NCBI RefSeq assembly: GCF_022201045.2 | Contig: NC_068560.1 | Coordinates: 14,525,501-14,589,500, forward strand | DNA length: 64,000 nt | Source of the DNA: Citrus sinensis | Lineage: Eukaryota > Streptophyta > Magnoliopsida > Sapindales > Rutaceae | Direction of reading: 5' to 3' | Shown: positions 46,201 to 56,613 of the stretch, piece after piece | Layout of the letters: the number at the start of each line of letters is the position of its first letter | Position numbering within the stretch: the stretch's first letter is position 1 | Position numbers and translations under genes: made by a program | The notes under the pieces: model-generated | Database searches by the model: none | The model's input: the letters and a program-made list of their open reading frames with translations, nothing else | Told to the model about the DNA's origin: nothing

Positions 46201-46930
46201 AGCTTTACGGCTTTTACTATCTTTTACAAAATTCACCTTTGCCATAGAATGATCCATCTATTGTCTTCTTCAAATTGTAGTCTAACAAGTAGGTCCTCAA
46301 TGCTCATTTCCAATTACTCTTACTTAAGTTAGTTCTTAAAATTTTCCAAGCAGTAGATTCTTTATAATAGCAGCCATTATGAAAATTCCACTCAAATTCA
46401 TGCCCTTGGCATGAATTTTTCCCATATAACTTTTACCATATTGTTTTTTATCATTAAAATCAAACCTTTTATGTCAACAATATTTACTTCCTTATTCAGA
46501 CCTTTTACTATTTAGAAAAAAGTCACTAAAATTCACTCTTTTTATTCAAATGTAAATGTCTAAAAATCATACATAAGTTACAAAAAAAACAAGCAAACAA
46601 ATTCAGAAAAACATCTTAAATTAATAGAATTTCAAAATTCAAACACTTAATAAACAAACCCTAATTACTATATATAACATTAAAAGGATAAACTTAAGCT
46701 TACGCCTAATTAGATTGACATACTTCAATTTATCTCTCAAAAGTATGAAAACTTCAATTGACCCCCAATTTTTGTTAACTCTCTACTAGTTTTAAATCTA
46801 AAAGGGTAAAATTGTATTTGTTCACATACTACAACAGTAGATCTAAAATCTTGTGCATGTTTATTCAATGTCAGCACCCTTATACACATCATACATAACC
46901 CTTAAATATTTTATTCAGTTACTTTATTTT
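43230..46930. other. Intergenic repeat-like DNA, no supported gene
   Basis: Around 43,290-43,450, TTGAACCTCTAGTCACCATT, then ACTTGAGTGTCGGAGTGTGG and ATCGCCGGCTCCACC, resembles leader or LTR sequence of plant retrotransposons, with no pol nearby. Beyond 43,650 the DNA is AT-rich to 46,930. Stretches such as 45,180-45,480 and 45,640-45,900 have less biased composition and could be worn retrotransposon DNA, but I cannot identify domains on either strand. Confidence 0.35.
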
Positions 46931-46933
46931 AAT

Positions 46934-47222
46934 AGAAAAATTATCTACCGACTACCTATTTTTTCACCGTTTTTCAAAAATACACAATTTTTTTTTTGCA
47001 GCACTCCACTTGAAGTTAATATTTTTTTCATTGGTCCACTCTCGTTATAACACCGTTAGAACTTTACTAACATCATAAGAGTAAAATTTTCATTTCACAA
47101 CAACACAGTGGTGGACAAGTGCAAAACAATATAACTTCAAGTGGAGTTCAGTAAAAAAAAAATTAAGAATTGTGTATTTTTGAAAACATATGAAAAAAAA
47201 AGTGGTCGGTGGATAATTTTTC
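46934..47222. mobile_element. MITE with about 85-bp inverted termini
   Basis: The left arm AGAAAAATTATCTACCGACT continues through CAAAAATACACAATT and CTCCACTTGAAGTTA. The right arm, reverse-complemented, reads AGAAAAATTATCCACCGACC and then the same landmarks. There is no coding capacity. The target duplication is unclear. A further half-copy, carrying GTAACTTCATGTGGATTCTA and AGGTGGTCGATAGATAATT, follows at about 47,270-47,395. Confidence 0.7.
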
Positions 47223-47395
47223 TTTTACATCTGAGAGTAAAAAAGTTATTTACACAATATTCCGTTAGTTTTCTTAACGGTCTCCAAACGGAAGTGGACA
47301 AGTGAAAAGAAATGTAACTTCATGTGGATTCTAGAAAAAAAAATTGTGTATTTTTTAAAAAGCTTGAAAAAATAGGTGGTCGATAGATAATTTCC

Positions 47396-48305
47396 CTTAA
47401 TATGTTAAGTCTCAAAGATTTTATTATTTGCACTATAACTATCCTTTTGTATTTCGGGCATTGTTGCATTTTCTTCACACGATTTAGAGTGAAGCTTAGA
47501 AATGGAGCATGATAAGAATGATCAAATTTGGCTAGTGAAAATTGTGTCAAGACAAAAAATTAAAGGCTGCTACAACAACAAACCACCTTTACGATGGCTG
47601 AGGTTAGATATTTCTTTTAATCTCCATTTTATTTTCTAGTTGAAGGGTTTAGTAAATTTTCAAGTATTGGATGATAATGTTTAGTACCAAAAACTAATGT
47701 GTCAATGGGATTGATTACTTTTGGTTTGACATCTATAGAAAAAATAACAAACCCTAGGTTTACTAAATTTGAGGTTTTTTATTTCATTTTTCACTTTGTT
47801 GAAATTAATGCTTTCATTTGTAAAGATATGTTAGTAGAGAGAAGATATTCATGCTGATGTTATTGTTACTCTTAATGATCTTGGTGTTTATAAGGCATTA
47901 TGTTTGTAGTTAGTATGATTTTTTTTTCAAGCATTTTGTTTTATTGCAAATTCATTGAGTGTATTAAGAACTTCAGATTACTCTGGTTTGAAATTTTAAT
48001 GTCAATATCATGTTTAGATTTTCATAACAAGGGTTTTGGTGTTTTATCATCGCTATTTTTATGTTTTTTTTTAATTTATGATATGTATGATTTGTTTTAA
48101 TGATGTCATGATTGTATGTATGATTCTTATTTTTAGCGAAACTTGATTGAGGGTGAAGGCCATTGTCAATTTTGTTGGTGAAACAGTTGAGGTTAGCTTC
48201 ATTGACCCAGGCACTTTAAGTAAAGTGATCTTAATTAATGTTGTAATGAAAATGGTGTTTTGTAGAAATAGCTATAGAGCTAAAAGATTTATAGTTGAAG
48301 TGACA
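47396..48305. other. Spacer before the CACTA element
   Basis: AT-rich, with no recognisable gene. Short open frames (for example 47,900-48,100 and 48,147-48,332) have no family resemblance. Confidence 0.5.
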
Positions 48306-51300
48306 CACTACAAGAAAATAGACAATAGATGACGGAAAATAACTATCATAAAAGGGGGTTTATGACAGACAATTCATCCGTCATCTATGTCATTATTATG
48401 AATATATGACAAATTATTTTCCGTCATGAATTAATGATGGCATTTTACAATCATATATCCATCACACAATATTTTAATATGAAAAAATAATTAAATTTAA
48501 ATTTAAACTAATTTAAATTTTCATGCCATTTTTTAATTTTTTGGCGGGAAATTAAATTGTCAATTTGTATATTTATTATTAATTTTGGTAGGAAATGTTT
48601 TATGAAAAATTTTATGATGCATATTTCCCGTCATAAAGTTATATATAAATTATATATATGATTATAATTTATTTGTGAATTCTTGTTTACAAATTTAATC
48701 AATTAATAAAAATGAATATCATAAAAAAAAGTAAAAACAATTAATATAACATACATTCAATCCAACAAATTAATTTCAAAATAAATACATCTAATATCAA
48801 ATGTCATCACCATCATTACAAAATAAATCATCCCAAATAAGAAAAAAAATCATACCAAAATATAAACTCATAGTTAAATTCCAATTAAACACCAAGAAAA
48901 ACAATTCAAACTTCATCCACCAAGCCAAGTTGCCCAACAAAACTTCCAACGATGAATGAAAATATTCCAATAGCAAGACTCCAGCAAAACTTCGAGCACC
49001 AATACCATCTTCCAATAGCACTCTAATTCCAGCATCAAATAAGGTAAAAGACACATATGATACTTGTATGAGCAAAACCATCCACATTAACAAAGAGTAC
49101 CTATTGCCTTTTTTGCTATTATAAAAGAGTCACATTACGGTCTGTCAGCTTAGCAATAATGGCAGAAGTAATTCAAGCATATATTTTCTATCAGCAAGGC
49201 CCAAATCCTCATATTTAGAGGCTAAGATATCGAATGAGATAATAAATAAGTAAAAGGTAAATATGAGGGATACTAAAACAAAAGTAAACCTAAAACTATG
49301 AGGAGAAAGAACATCTTTTCCCACTACTAAGAGTAGCATAAGATGTAATTGCAATTAATGTTGTAGGCATTATTTGTCTTTCAGATTGCGCAAGTGATGA
49401 CCATGCTTCATCCCTTTCCTTTTTAAGTCTAGCAATTACATGACAAGCAGCATCATGTTGAGGACAAATCAATATGCTAAGGTCAATGAGCTGCTCAAGT
49501 GATGATTTAATTACAATTTGTAGGCTATGGTCAAACAAAAGAAGACATAAATTGTAAATGTGTAATTCTATAGAGAAAAAAAAAATGAAATTTGCTAAGG
49601 CTCAATGCGTGTTTTTTGGACAAATACATTTTATAAAATATAACAGTAAGCTTATAAACTAATTATCTATAAAATCAAATTATTTAGCAACAAGCTCATC
49701 TTTCCATTAACTTCAGCTAGCACAATACAGTATGTACATCAATACAATCAAACAGATGATATGTATCATATACACTAAATGCCGAATATAAAGAGATAAT
49801 TTGTGAATTAAACTTTAGCAGGCATAACCTCAAGTGCTATTACCTAGTACAATGCATGACTTAGCTCTTGCCTTGCTATATGATGTTGCTGCTCCAAAGC
49901 AAAATTAGATAGCATCAGACCATCCCATTTTTACAATTAGACAAACAATGTAACTGCTAGGAAATATAATACATCACATATTAAAATGTAAAATTCAGTA
50001 TCAACTAAAATTGTGAATTTGAAGAAGTGTCACTAAACAATCAGCAATATTACAGTTAGAAAAAAAAAAGATAAAATACATTAAATTATGTTTACACGAT
50101 TATCATTATTTATAAAAAAGTATTCACTTTTCAAATGAAAAAAAAATAAAAGAGCACAAAACAAGGGATCTCAAAACAAAAATCTTATAATAGCTCTATC
50201 TTGCAAAATATACTGGATAAATCTAGCATAAGAATAGTTGGCAAGAAAACTCTAAAACAAAATATCAATGTTCTACATTCTAAATTATTATAGAATAAAG
50301 AGACCTAATGAATACAAAAACAATATGATATTATGAATGAAAAACATGGGCTAAAATCTGGAAAACAATATGTTTCATGGAAAGAAAAAGATCACCATAA
50401 AAATCAGTGGTTATTACACCCTGATTGAATTGGAATATAATCTAAGCTTTCACTTGGCAAGAAATTGGTAATGTGCTAAAACACAAGTTCATAAAAAAAA
50501 ACATATGAAGTCAAAAGTCAAATTCTTTTTAAGTACTAACAAATTAAAAACTCCTTCCAAACAAACTTAAACATTTAACACAGCGACATAGGGCAAGAAA
50601 TCATAAACACATACATTTTGGAACATTAACAGCATCCCACGAATTCTAGCAGCCATTAATGGTCTAGGCTTCTTAAACTGCATGGCAAACCATTCAGAAA
50701 AAGACAAAAATTATCAAGCAAGATTACATTAAATAATGATGACGAACACTTCCAACAAACCAAGAAAAGCAACCATCATAAATTTCTATAACCATTTTCT
50801 CCTAAACTATGTAGAGAAAAATAGTAATTCTAACACACATTTAATCAAATACCTTCTCCCGTATTATGTAGATAAAAATAAAATGTTAACTATATGAATC
50901 TCTAATAGACATTTAATCAAGCACTTTACATGTGCAAAAATCTTTCAAAATTGTAAACCAATTATACATGTTAAATCTTCAATTGACATTCAAATTTTCC
51001 CAAATCATGATTTCTTAGACAAGAACGAGTAAAATTTACAAGATAATTGAACATGAAAATATCAAGATAAAGCCAAACCCTAACCATCGCGACAACCACA
51101 AGCCACCATTACCTTACCCCTCCACAACAAATCCAATACCATGCAAATTAAACCCAATCAATTTTTGCACCAAAATCCCGTCAATTTTACTATTTAGAAA
51201 ACTAAACCCACAAGTTTTAATACATACCTTATGTCAATTTTAATTTTAAAAAAAAATTTAGCAACCTGACTTGGATATGGTTTGATTCGTCAAGGAAAAA

Positions 51301-51915
51301 AAATTAAAAAAATCAATTGTTTCTCACAGTGGAGGTAGATCTACTTGTGGAGATGACGAAAATATGAAAAAACTGAGTAACAATGTGAAATGAGAGAGCA
51401 AACAAGCGTGACAGTTTTATATGAAGGAAGAATGGTGGCATTTTGAATGACAAAATAGTGGAGTTTTTATGATCTATTAAGATTGAAATTTCAATTCTAG
51501 GGTTTCAAATGATGAAAGAAAGAGGCAAAATGGAGAGTGATTGGGAGAACGTCCAACACTTAGACAAAATTGTGTGTTTTAAGCAATCCTATGGTAAATT
51601 GTAGCCTTTATTCTTTTTGTTTTTATTTTTTTAATTTTTAAAAAAGTGTTGTTTGATTTTTTAAATAAAATAATGCATTAAAATTTGGTCAAACACAATC
51701 AAAATCATAATTCTATCATAATTTCTTGATATAGCAAATTTTTATCACGATTCCATCATCAATTCTTGATAAACAATAATTCTATCACAAAATCATCACT
51801 AATGCATGATAGAACTATATTCTGTCACAAGTCCGTCATGCTTTTATAATATATACGATTTTACCCAGAATCTGTCACAAGTTGTCTGTCATCTATTGTC
51901 AGATTTCTTGTTGTG
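48306..51915. mobile_element. CACTA (En/Spm) element, non-autonomous, carrying a captured host gene fragment
   Basis: The 3.6-kb element starts CACTACAAGAAAATAGACAA. Its other end, reverse-complemented, starts CACAACAAGAAATCTGACAA. Both continue with TAGATGAC. A perfect 3-bp target duplication, ACA, lies at 48303-48305 and 51916-51918. CACTACAAGAAAA is the classic plant CACTA terminus, and the 3-bp duplication is the family rule. Both subterminal zones hold many short ATGACGG/CCGTCAT or TCACAA/CATGAT-type motifs, the usual transposase-binding array. No transposase frame is present. The interior carries minus-strand exons of a PRP19-like gene (49,100-50,677). Confidence 0.9.
49100..50677 (-). 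pseudogene. PRP19: Captured PRP19/MAC3 (U-box E3, spliceosome) gene fragment with introns
   Basis: Four exon pieces in gene order on the minus strand match plant PRP19. (a) 50677-50615: KKPRPLMAARIRGMLLMFQN, after a CAG acceptor and before GTATGT. (b) About 49,930-49,844: WDGLMLSNFALEQQ, then HHIARQELSHALY, a stop in place of Gln, then GTAATA. (c) 49457 to about 49,313: [18 protein letters not shown], then SLAQSERQ and LSSGKR. (d) About 49,215-49,100: SAIIAKLTDRNVTLL, stops, QKRQ. PRP19 is the core of the NineTeen/MAC complex. The pieces cover roughly residues 50-190 of a protein of about 525, between the U-box and the WD40 repeats. Both flanking domains are absent. Introns are kept, so capture was at DNA level. 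Stops and damaged acceptors mean no functional protein. Confidence 0.88.
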
Positions 51916-53500
51916 ACACTGCCTAGAAATAGATTTAATGGGACAATTAATAATGATCATGAGCTTTATCAGGTTTGAAATTTGTACAATAATAAGAAGT
52001 ATACTGAGTAATATTTAATACGGAAATAATGCCCCTAATCAGATTGAAGATTTGTAGCTATACCCGATGCTGAGGAGTCCAAGGTTTTAGGTGTGTTTTA
52101 AAAATAGTCACAGAGACAATGAAATGAAGCAATGACACAGCTGCACTAGAACAACATAAATAAGCAGGAAGTTCACAAAAGGGACGTAGAAAAAAGTCTA
52201 TGGGAAGAAAACGAACAATAAAGAGTATCATTTCATAAATACGAAGCCCTTCATTCCTAAACTTGAACTTCACTCTGAATCCCAACATAAACCTGCTATT
52301 GAACCTAAACTTGAAATTCATCCTACATCCCAGCCTCAACCTAAACTTTAAGCTTAACTTAGCTTGAACTTTACCCTAAATCTCAGCCTTAACACAAATC
52401 TCAAGCTAAACCTAAACTTAAAACTCATTTTAATTCTCAATCTCAACCTAAACCTCAAGCTCAACTTGAACCTCATTCACAACACAAAGACACGCTTATA
52501 TCTAATAACACATCCACTTTTGAATCACAAGCCACCCAACAAATACCACAAAAACTAAAGCCAATAGTCACTAATAACAAAAATCTAGCTATTTGTTTCA
52601 TTGCTCTTATAAAAGAACATGTTGCTCAAACATCCTTATTTCATCAATCACCAATAACTAAACCAAAGTTTGACATATCCCATACTAAATACATACAGTT
52701 AACCCTTTGTTACATTAGGAAACACCATTAATGAAATCACTACGCCCTTTGAAGATAAGGCTCCACACAAAGTTAATGATTTTGAAACTGACTCATTTCA
52801 CCTCTCACAACGTAGTGACCATATATGTGACTTTGAAATTGAGGATCTCTATGACTTCTATGACTTTCCTAAAATGGATAATGAGGATGACATTAATCTT
52901 GATAAGAAGGTAGTTGATCTAGCATTGTCTTAGTTCTTCAAGGATTGTCTTTTACAATTGTTTTTAGAGGATGCTATCTTTATAGAACTTTAGGTAGAAA
53001 CAGTTACACTACCTCACAAAACTTGGCATGATAAGTTAACCAAGTGCAGTTTTCTAAAAGAAAGCAAAGCAGCTATAATTTCCAAATACTACTATTAAAG
53101 CTTCAAAAAGATAAGCTAACAAAAGGAAGTTTGCAGCTGCCAAAATATAGGCTTCTCAGAGGCTTATAAATAAAAACTACCTATAGCTGTTCCAAGAATG
53201 GTTCAAAACAAGAAATTAAAGGAAAATGAAAAAGAAAAATGCAGTGGATTCAGAGCATATGATGAGTAGGCACAAGACAACCAAAAAGAGAAAGTTAAGT
53301 ATGAATAATAAAATTCATGATGATGAGTTATTAGAAATAGAAAATGACTTCTATGTATTTTCTGAATTAGAAAATGATATTGATGATAGAGAAGCTTGAA
53401 AATAAGAATCTCAATATAATAGCAATGAACATAATGCAATTAATAACTTATTAGATTGATATGAAAATGATAATGCTTAGATTGATATGAAAGTGATCAT
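51916..53500. other. Decayed repetitive or coding-like DNA
   Basis: At 52,250-52,480 a degenerate phrase AACCTAAACTTnAAnCT recurs many times, giving Asn/Leu-Lys repeats in the forward frames. 52,480-53,500 has broken, acidic and Lys-rich frames (for example LESEDEHPF near 53,520) that may be the N-terminal part of the MULE gene that follows. Confidence 0.4.
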
Positions 53501-53509
53501 GCATATTCG

Positions 53510-54225
53510 GGGCTAATGTTAGAATCAGAAGATGAGCATCCTTTTAGCATAATGTCTTATATTGGGTGTTTAAATGTTTGTGAATGAAACCTAACTTGTT
53601 GAATTCAAAGTTAGACAAGTGTTCAAAATTTTTTAAACTTTTGCATGGGCTCTGAAGTGTCACTGTATAAAATAAGATTTCAAAGGTTGAAGGACTAAGT
53701 TTGAGAGAAAAAGAGTTGTTTGTAAATGTTATATAAATAAACGTCCCTTCAAAGTATATGTAGCACTGTAGAGATTTGGACAATGCTTTGAAATTCAGAC
53801 CTTACACAACACATGTAAGGGTCTTGTGAAAAATCCAAAGGTTAATGTTGATTGGATTGCAAGGAAGTATAAGAATAAAGTGACAAGTGATCTAAGAATT
53901 GTTATAGGCATTCTTATTAAGGATTTTAAGATAATGTATAGAGTATGGTAGATCTCTAGAAAAGTTTACAGAGTAAAGAGAAAAATATTGGAGCCAACTG
54001 CTGATGGAGATCATATTGAAAGCTCTAGGTAACTTTGGAATTGTGCTTACATCATTAAACAACAGATGCTAGGGGCAGCATTGCTTAAAGTAACAAAAGA
54101 TGACACACCTACAAATAAGTATAGATTTCAAGGGTTCATGGTAAGCTTTCTAGGTTTTAGAGATGGCTTCAAGAAGGGGTGTCAAAAATTTATTGGGCTG
54201 GATGATTTGTTACATGCATATTTTT
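53510..54225 (+). pseudogene. MULE (Mutator-like) transposase remnant
   Basis: A frame broken by stops reads KNPKVNVDWIARKYKNKV, TSDLRIVIGILIKDF, VYRVKRKILE, SSR-LWNCAYIIKQ, then RFQGFMVSFLGFRDGFKKGC and QKFIGLDDLLH. This is the MuDR transposase order: a zinc-binding/DBD region (W-AKKY-EK-R-nP-i), the (V)YRaRrKA segment, and the GF--GCRP-IGLDGCHLKG block that opens the MULE catalytic domain. The rest of the catalytic domain is absent. No terminal repeats were found. Confidence 0.7.
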
Positions 54226-54585
54226 AATTGATATGGTTCATGAATATATTACATACATTATCATTAAATTAATACATGTGCTAATCTCAAAATCAATGTT
54301 ACACGCATGTACTTAATGCGGCTCACATCCATAAACTGAGATAAATTAAGATTACTCATGATTAGATAATGATGAGAATAATTATTCCAAATTTCTAAAA
54401 ATTAAAATTAGAATAATTTACTCACTTTCTTGATTGAAGGAGATGAATAAAGTCCATTATAAATATTAAGAGTCTCTAGCCTAGCTAGTAACAACTTTGC
54501 ATGTGAATTACCTATCAAACAAAAGGCTACATAGAGGAATAGGCTAAAAGATTCTAAGTCTTATTCAAATTTAACTTAAACAACA

Positions 54586-54601
54586 ATGGCTGAAGGTGGA
54601 G
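54586..54601 (+). CDS. Possible first coding exon of an unknown host gene
   Basis: ATG at 54586 sits in a near-ideal plant context (AACAACAATGGC) and reads MAEGG plus one base up to a strong donor, G|GTATGT (54602). A TATA-like CATTATAAATATTAAG lies near 54,456-54,471, which would place a start about 100 bp upstream of the ATG. No second exon is visible before the pararetrovirus cluster begins at 54,666, nor inside it, so the following intron would have to contain the whole insert and continue beyond the window. This is an inference from signals only. Confidence 0.3.
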
Positions 54602-54645
54602 GTATGTAACTTATTTTAGTTGATAATCGATGATATATTTAACTA

Positions 54646-54667
54646 TAAATATATATATATATATATA
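54646..54667. repeat. (AT)n microsatellite at the left edge of the pararetrovirus cluster
   Basis: An uninterrupted AT dinucleotide run ends exactly where viral sequence begins (TAACCACTTTGG, homologous to 58485 onward). Confidence 0.85.
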
Positions 54668-54894
54668 ACCACTTTGGTATGTTCTTCTGTCCATGCAACA
54701 AGATTCTTTTTTAACCTATCATGCAAAGGTTTAGACATCCTATTGATATTAGGGCAGAAATCAAGAACATAATTTAAACTACCAAGGAATCTTTGTAATT
54801 GGGTTTTGTCCAAAATCTTGTCCAGGAATTTATCCGCAAACAAAAATGACCTTTCTATAGGAGTGATGGTTCCTTTAGAAATATGATGTCCTAA
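54666..54894 (-). pseudogene. Displaced RT/RNase H-junction piece of the pararetrovirus
   Basis: 229 bp in the same orientation as the main copy, matching 58485-58713 with five differences, four of them C/G to T/A in this piece. It ends at CCTAA, where an inverted piece begins. Confidence 0.9.
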
Positions 54895-54898
54895 GGTT

Positions 54899-55349
54899 GA
54901 AAGAGGCGTTCCTAGACTTGTGATAAATTACAAACCTTTGAATAAAGCTTTAAAATGGATTAGGTACCCAATACCTAATAAAAAAGATTTGCTCCAAAAA
55001 CTTTGTTCAGCTTTCATTTTTTCTAAATTTGATATGAAGTCTGGTTTTTGGCAAATACAAATCCATCCTAAAGATCGTTATAAAACAGCTTTTACTGTTC
55101 CCTTTGGACAATACGAATGGACAGTAATGCCTTTTGGTTTGAAAAATGCACCCTCAGAATTTCAAAGAATCATGAATGATATTTATAATCCCTATTCTGA
55201 GTTTTGCATTGTTTACATAGATGATGTGTTGATTTTTTCTCAAAGTATTGACCAACATTTCAAACATTTAAAGACTTTTCATCTTGTTACTAAAAAAGCT
55301 GGGTTAGCCCTTTCTAGTTCAAAGATTTCTTTATTCCAAACAAAAGTCC
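54899..55349 (+). pseudogene. Inverted RT core piece of the pararetrovirus
   Basis: 451 bp matching the reverse complement of 58719-59169, apparently identical where I compared it. It includes the RT motifs FSKFDMKSGFWQIQIHP and YIDDVLIFS. Together with the previous piece it covers 58485-59169 nearly continuously, but with the right part flipped. It runs on through foreign sequence in the same frame to a stop at 55,516, so the open frame is a chimera and not a gene. Confidence 0.92.
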
Positions 55350-55371
55350 AAGGGGAGGATCTGATTCCAAG

Positions 55372-55441
55372 GCCACATTTAAAACATGTAGCATCTTTGA
55401 AATTGAATGGGGTTTTAGGTTTGGCTTTAAACTCTTTCTTT
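55372..55441 (-). pseudogene. Displaced capsid zinc-knuckle-adjacent piece
   Basis: 70 bp identical to 60646-60715, from the region just upstream of and within the capsid CCHC motif. It is joined directly to leader sequence of the main insert. Confidence 0.9.
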
Positions 55442-55448
55442 ATTCCAA

Positions 55449-56351
55449 ACCAGAAGGAAATAGGATCGAAGGATGGATGTGCTTTCGTAGGATTTCAATA
55501 TAAAAACTCTAATTAAACAATTAATGGGTCGGCTTTTCCAAATTTTAAAATAAACTACCAGCTTTGATTATGGAGTTCTTTAGGTCATATAATGATCAAA
55601 CAAATTTGAACGCGGTTAGTCAAATTTTAATAACTAATTGATACGTGGCGTTGTTAAACCAGATCGATGCTACACAAAGTGAAGCCTTTGGACCCAGATC
55701 TGACTTAGAACAGATCAATAGTCCGCACGTTCGGGTTTCCAGCCGATATACCAAATCAGTTTTGTTTTACCAAATAAAGTTAAGTCACTTTGAACGTGGT
55801 TGATTCTTTTTATTGGGCTATTATCAGATTTGAATTAGGTTCTTTTTAAAGGTTTAGGTACATACACAGTATCAGATCCGGATCCCGGAAATGGTGCTCT
55901 GAAGGAATGGAGGAAGAAAAGAAGATTTACAACTGAGGATCGAGATCCGGTCTCTTTGCCTCAGAGGAATGTAGAATTTATATGGCAGATCTGATACAGA
56001 TCAGTCTGCTGACATGCTTTGAAAAGAAAAATGCTTTAAAATAAATTGCTGAAATTTAAATGTGCATAAAATTAAATTGCAGAAAAGTAAATGCTTTAAA
56101 GTAAATTACGAAAATTTAAATTACATTGAAATTTAAAGAACTGAATTTAAACATACATTTTTACTTTCTGGCTTTACAAATTTTCAAATCTTTCCAGAAG
56201 GGAAGATTGAAAGACGAGAAGATTGAAGGTAAAGAGAAAATTTCTTTGGAACCCTTCGGAGAGAGAGGTTTTTTAGAGAGAAGGGGGAGAAGTAGAGAGA
56301 GAAGCTTTGAAGAAAGAAATGAAAAACCTGAGGAGTCTGAGTCTTCCTCTC
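55449..56351 (-). promoter_or_regulatory. Pararetroviral leader / intergenic region
   Basis: On the minus strand this is the stretch from the putative transcription start (about 56,325) to the sequence beside the primer site. It ends in TATTTCCTTCTGGT, the same 14 bp found next to the primer site at 63834-63847. It begins with a pyrimidine-rich track (CTTCTCTCTCTACTTCTCCC, about 56,305-56,286), common just downstream of plant viral start sites. It contains two direct copies of an AATGCTTTAAArTAAATT phrase (about 56,029 and 56,090). Length, near 880 nt, fits caulimovirid leaders. No clear AATAAA was found. Confidence 0.65.
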
Positions 56352-56361
56352 GGTTTATATA
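56352..56361 (-). promoter_or_regulatory. Pararetroviral TATA box
   Basis: TATATAAACC on the minus strand, about 250 bp after the ORF2 stop and just upstream of the pyrimidine-rich leader start. It is the expected place for the full-length RNA promoter. Confidence 0.75.
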
Positions 56362-56374
56362 CAAAATCTTTAAT

Positions 56375-56462
56375 CTGTTCACTGTAGCGGGACTTTAAGT
56401 GCACAGTAACATCTGGAACTCTGCACTGTTCACTGTAGCGGGTTTTTAAGTGCACAGTAACA
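56375..56462 (-). promoter_or_regulatory. Duplicated 37-bp upstream promoter element
   Basis: Two direct repeats (56375-56411 and 56426-56462, 51 bp apart) share CTGTTCACTGTAGCGGG and TTTAAGTGCACAGTAACA on the plus strand, with two mismatches between. They lie immediately upstream of the TATA box, where caulimovirid enhancers sit. Each copy also contains a partial palindrome (CTGTTCACTG ... TGCACAGTAAC). Confidence 0.75.
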
Positions 56463-56613
56463 AATGGATCGTATCTTTGAATAGTAGATGCTTTGTACAG
56501 AAATACAGACTGACGCACAATACGGGTGAAGAGACATGTGCGCTCTCACTTGTGTCCAGGGGACCACCCGAAAAATATTTTTTTTTTTTGCTTTAAAGTA
56601 AATAATCAAATAA

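Noticed and set aside
54920..55516. 198-codon open frame with RT motifs as a gene
   Set aside because: It is an inverted viral RT piece fused to a capsid-region piece and leader sequence, so it is a rearrangement product.
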